From: Terrimonas sp.
GTDB lineage: Bacteria > Bacteroidota > Bacteroidia > Chitinophagales > Chitinophagaceae
NCBI RefSeq assembly: GCF_003075435.1
Contig: NZ_QCZJ01000020.1
Span: 46,783 to 110,782 of the forward strand
Direction of reading: 5' to 3'
Length of the DNA: 64,000 nt
Shown here in pieces: positions 64,000-64,000 of the stretch (positions are counted from its first letter, which is position 1; each line of letters starts with the position of its first letter). The position numbers were made by a program, and so were the translations under genes. A model generated the notes under the pieces. The model saw only the letters and a program-made list of their open reading frames with translations. It was not told the origin of the DNA and ran no database searches.

Positions 64000-64000
64000 A

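Overview
The window looks like chromosomal DNA of a member of the Bacteroidota, most probably the family Chitinophagaceae. The evidence is two SusC/SusD pairs, a FecI-type sigma/FecR anti-sigma cassette feeding a SusC with an STN domain, many SPII-type lipoproteins, AT-rich spacers without Shine-Dalgarno sequences, and housekeeping proteins (Der, Era, LpdA, Def, RNase Z, GlgB) of Bacteroidota type. The family assignment is inference. I see no phage, plasmid, transposase, CRISPR or rRNA.

Layout. 1-3.4 kb: the 3' end of an AsmA-like gene, a long convergent terminator and two secreted or membrane proteins of unknown function. 3.6-6.4 kb: a TPR histidine kinase/LytTR regulator operon preceded by two direct repeats 21 bp apart. 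6.4-13.8 kb: a 2-hydroxyacid dehydrogenase, a lipoprotein and a SusC/SusD pair. 14.2-18.4 kb: der, era, an initiator tRNA with a stray 3'-end copy upstream, and lpdA between strong terminators. 18.4-26.2 kb: an accessory, partly decayed region with a truncated ORF, a frameshifted cupin relic, an FtsX/MacB permease, an intact NTF2-cupin lipoprotein, a BBE-type flavin oxidase, a palindromic repeat element and two tandem AraC-type regulators. One of those regulators appears fused to DUF4242 and a cyclase-like domain. 26.4-36 kb: a CrtA-like protein and the operon sigma - FecR - SusC(STN) - SusD - DUF4874/DUF4832 protein.

36.4-44.4 kb: a sugar-oxidation and glycan block: ThuA/PQQ-type dehydrogenase/PKD/cytochrome c fusion, Tat-exported Gfo/Idh/MocA oxidoreductase and a GH51 arabinofuranosidase. 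44.5-51.8 kb: small membrane proteins, a class-C beta-lactamase-like serine hydrolase, a DUF2490 protein, DinB, a sialate O-acetylesterase-like esterase, a TIR protein with a putative prokaryotic-YEATS C-terminus, and a DUF1905/YdeI protein. 51.8-59 kb: a GT39-like glycosyltransferase, a sialidase-like protein, a DUF3445 protein, a TPR protein and GlgB with a lysine-rich tail. 59.2-63.8 kb: an alpha/beta hydrolase, def, an unknown secreted protein, rnz with a TTG start, and two small BON/SH3 proteins.

Functionally the window combines core translation and ribosome-assembly genes with outer-membrane nutrient uptake and periplasmic sugar processing. The best candidates for something not well described are the TIR-YEATS-like protein, the DUF4242-cyclase-AraC fusion, and the duplicated cupin/permease region.
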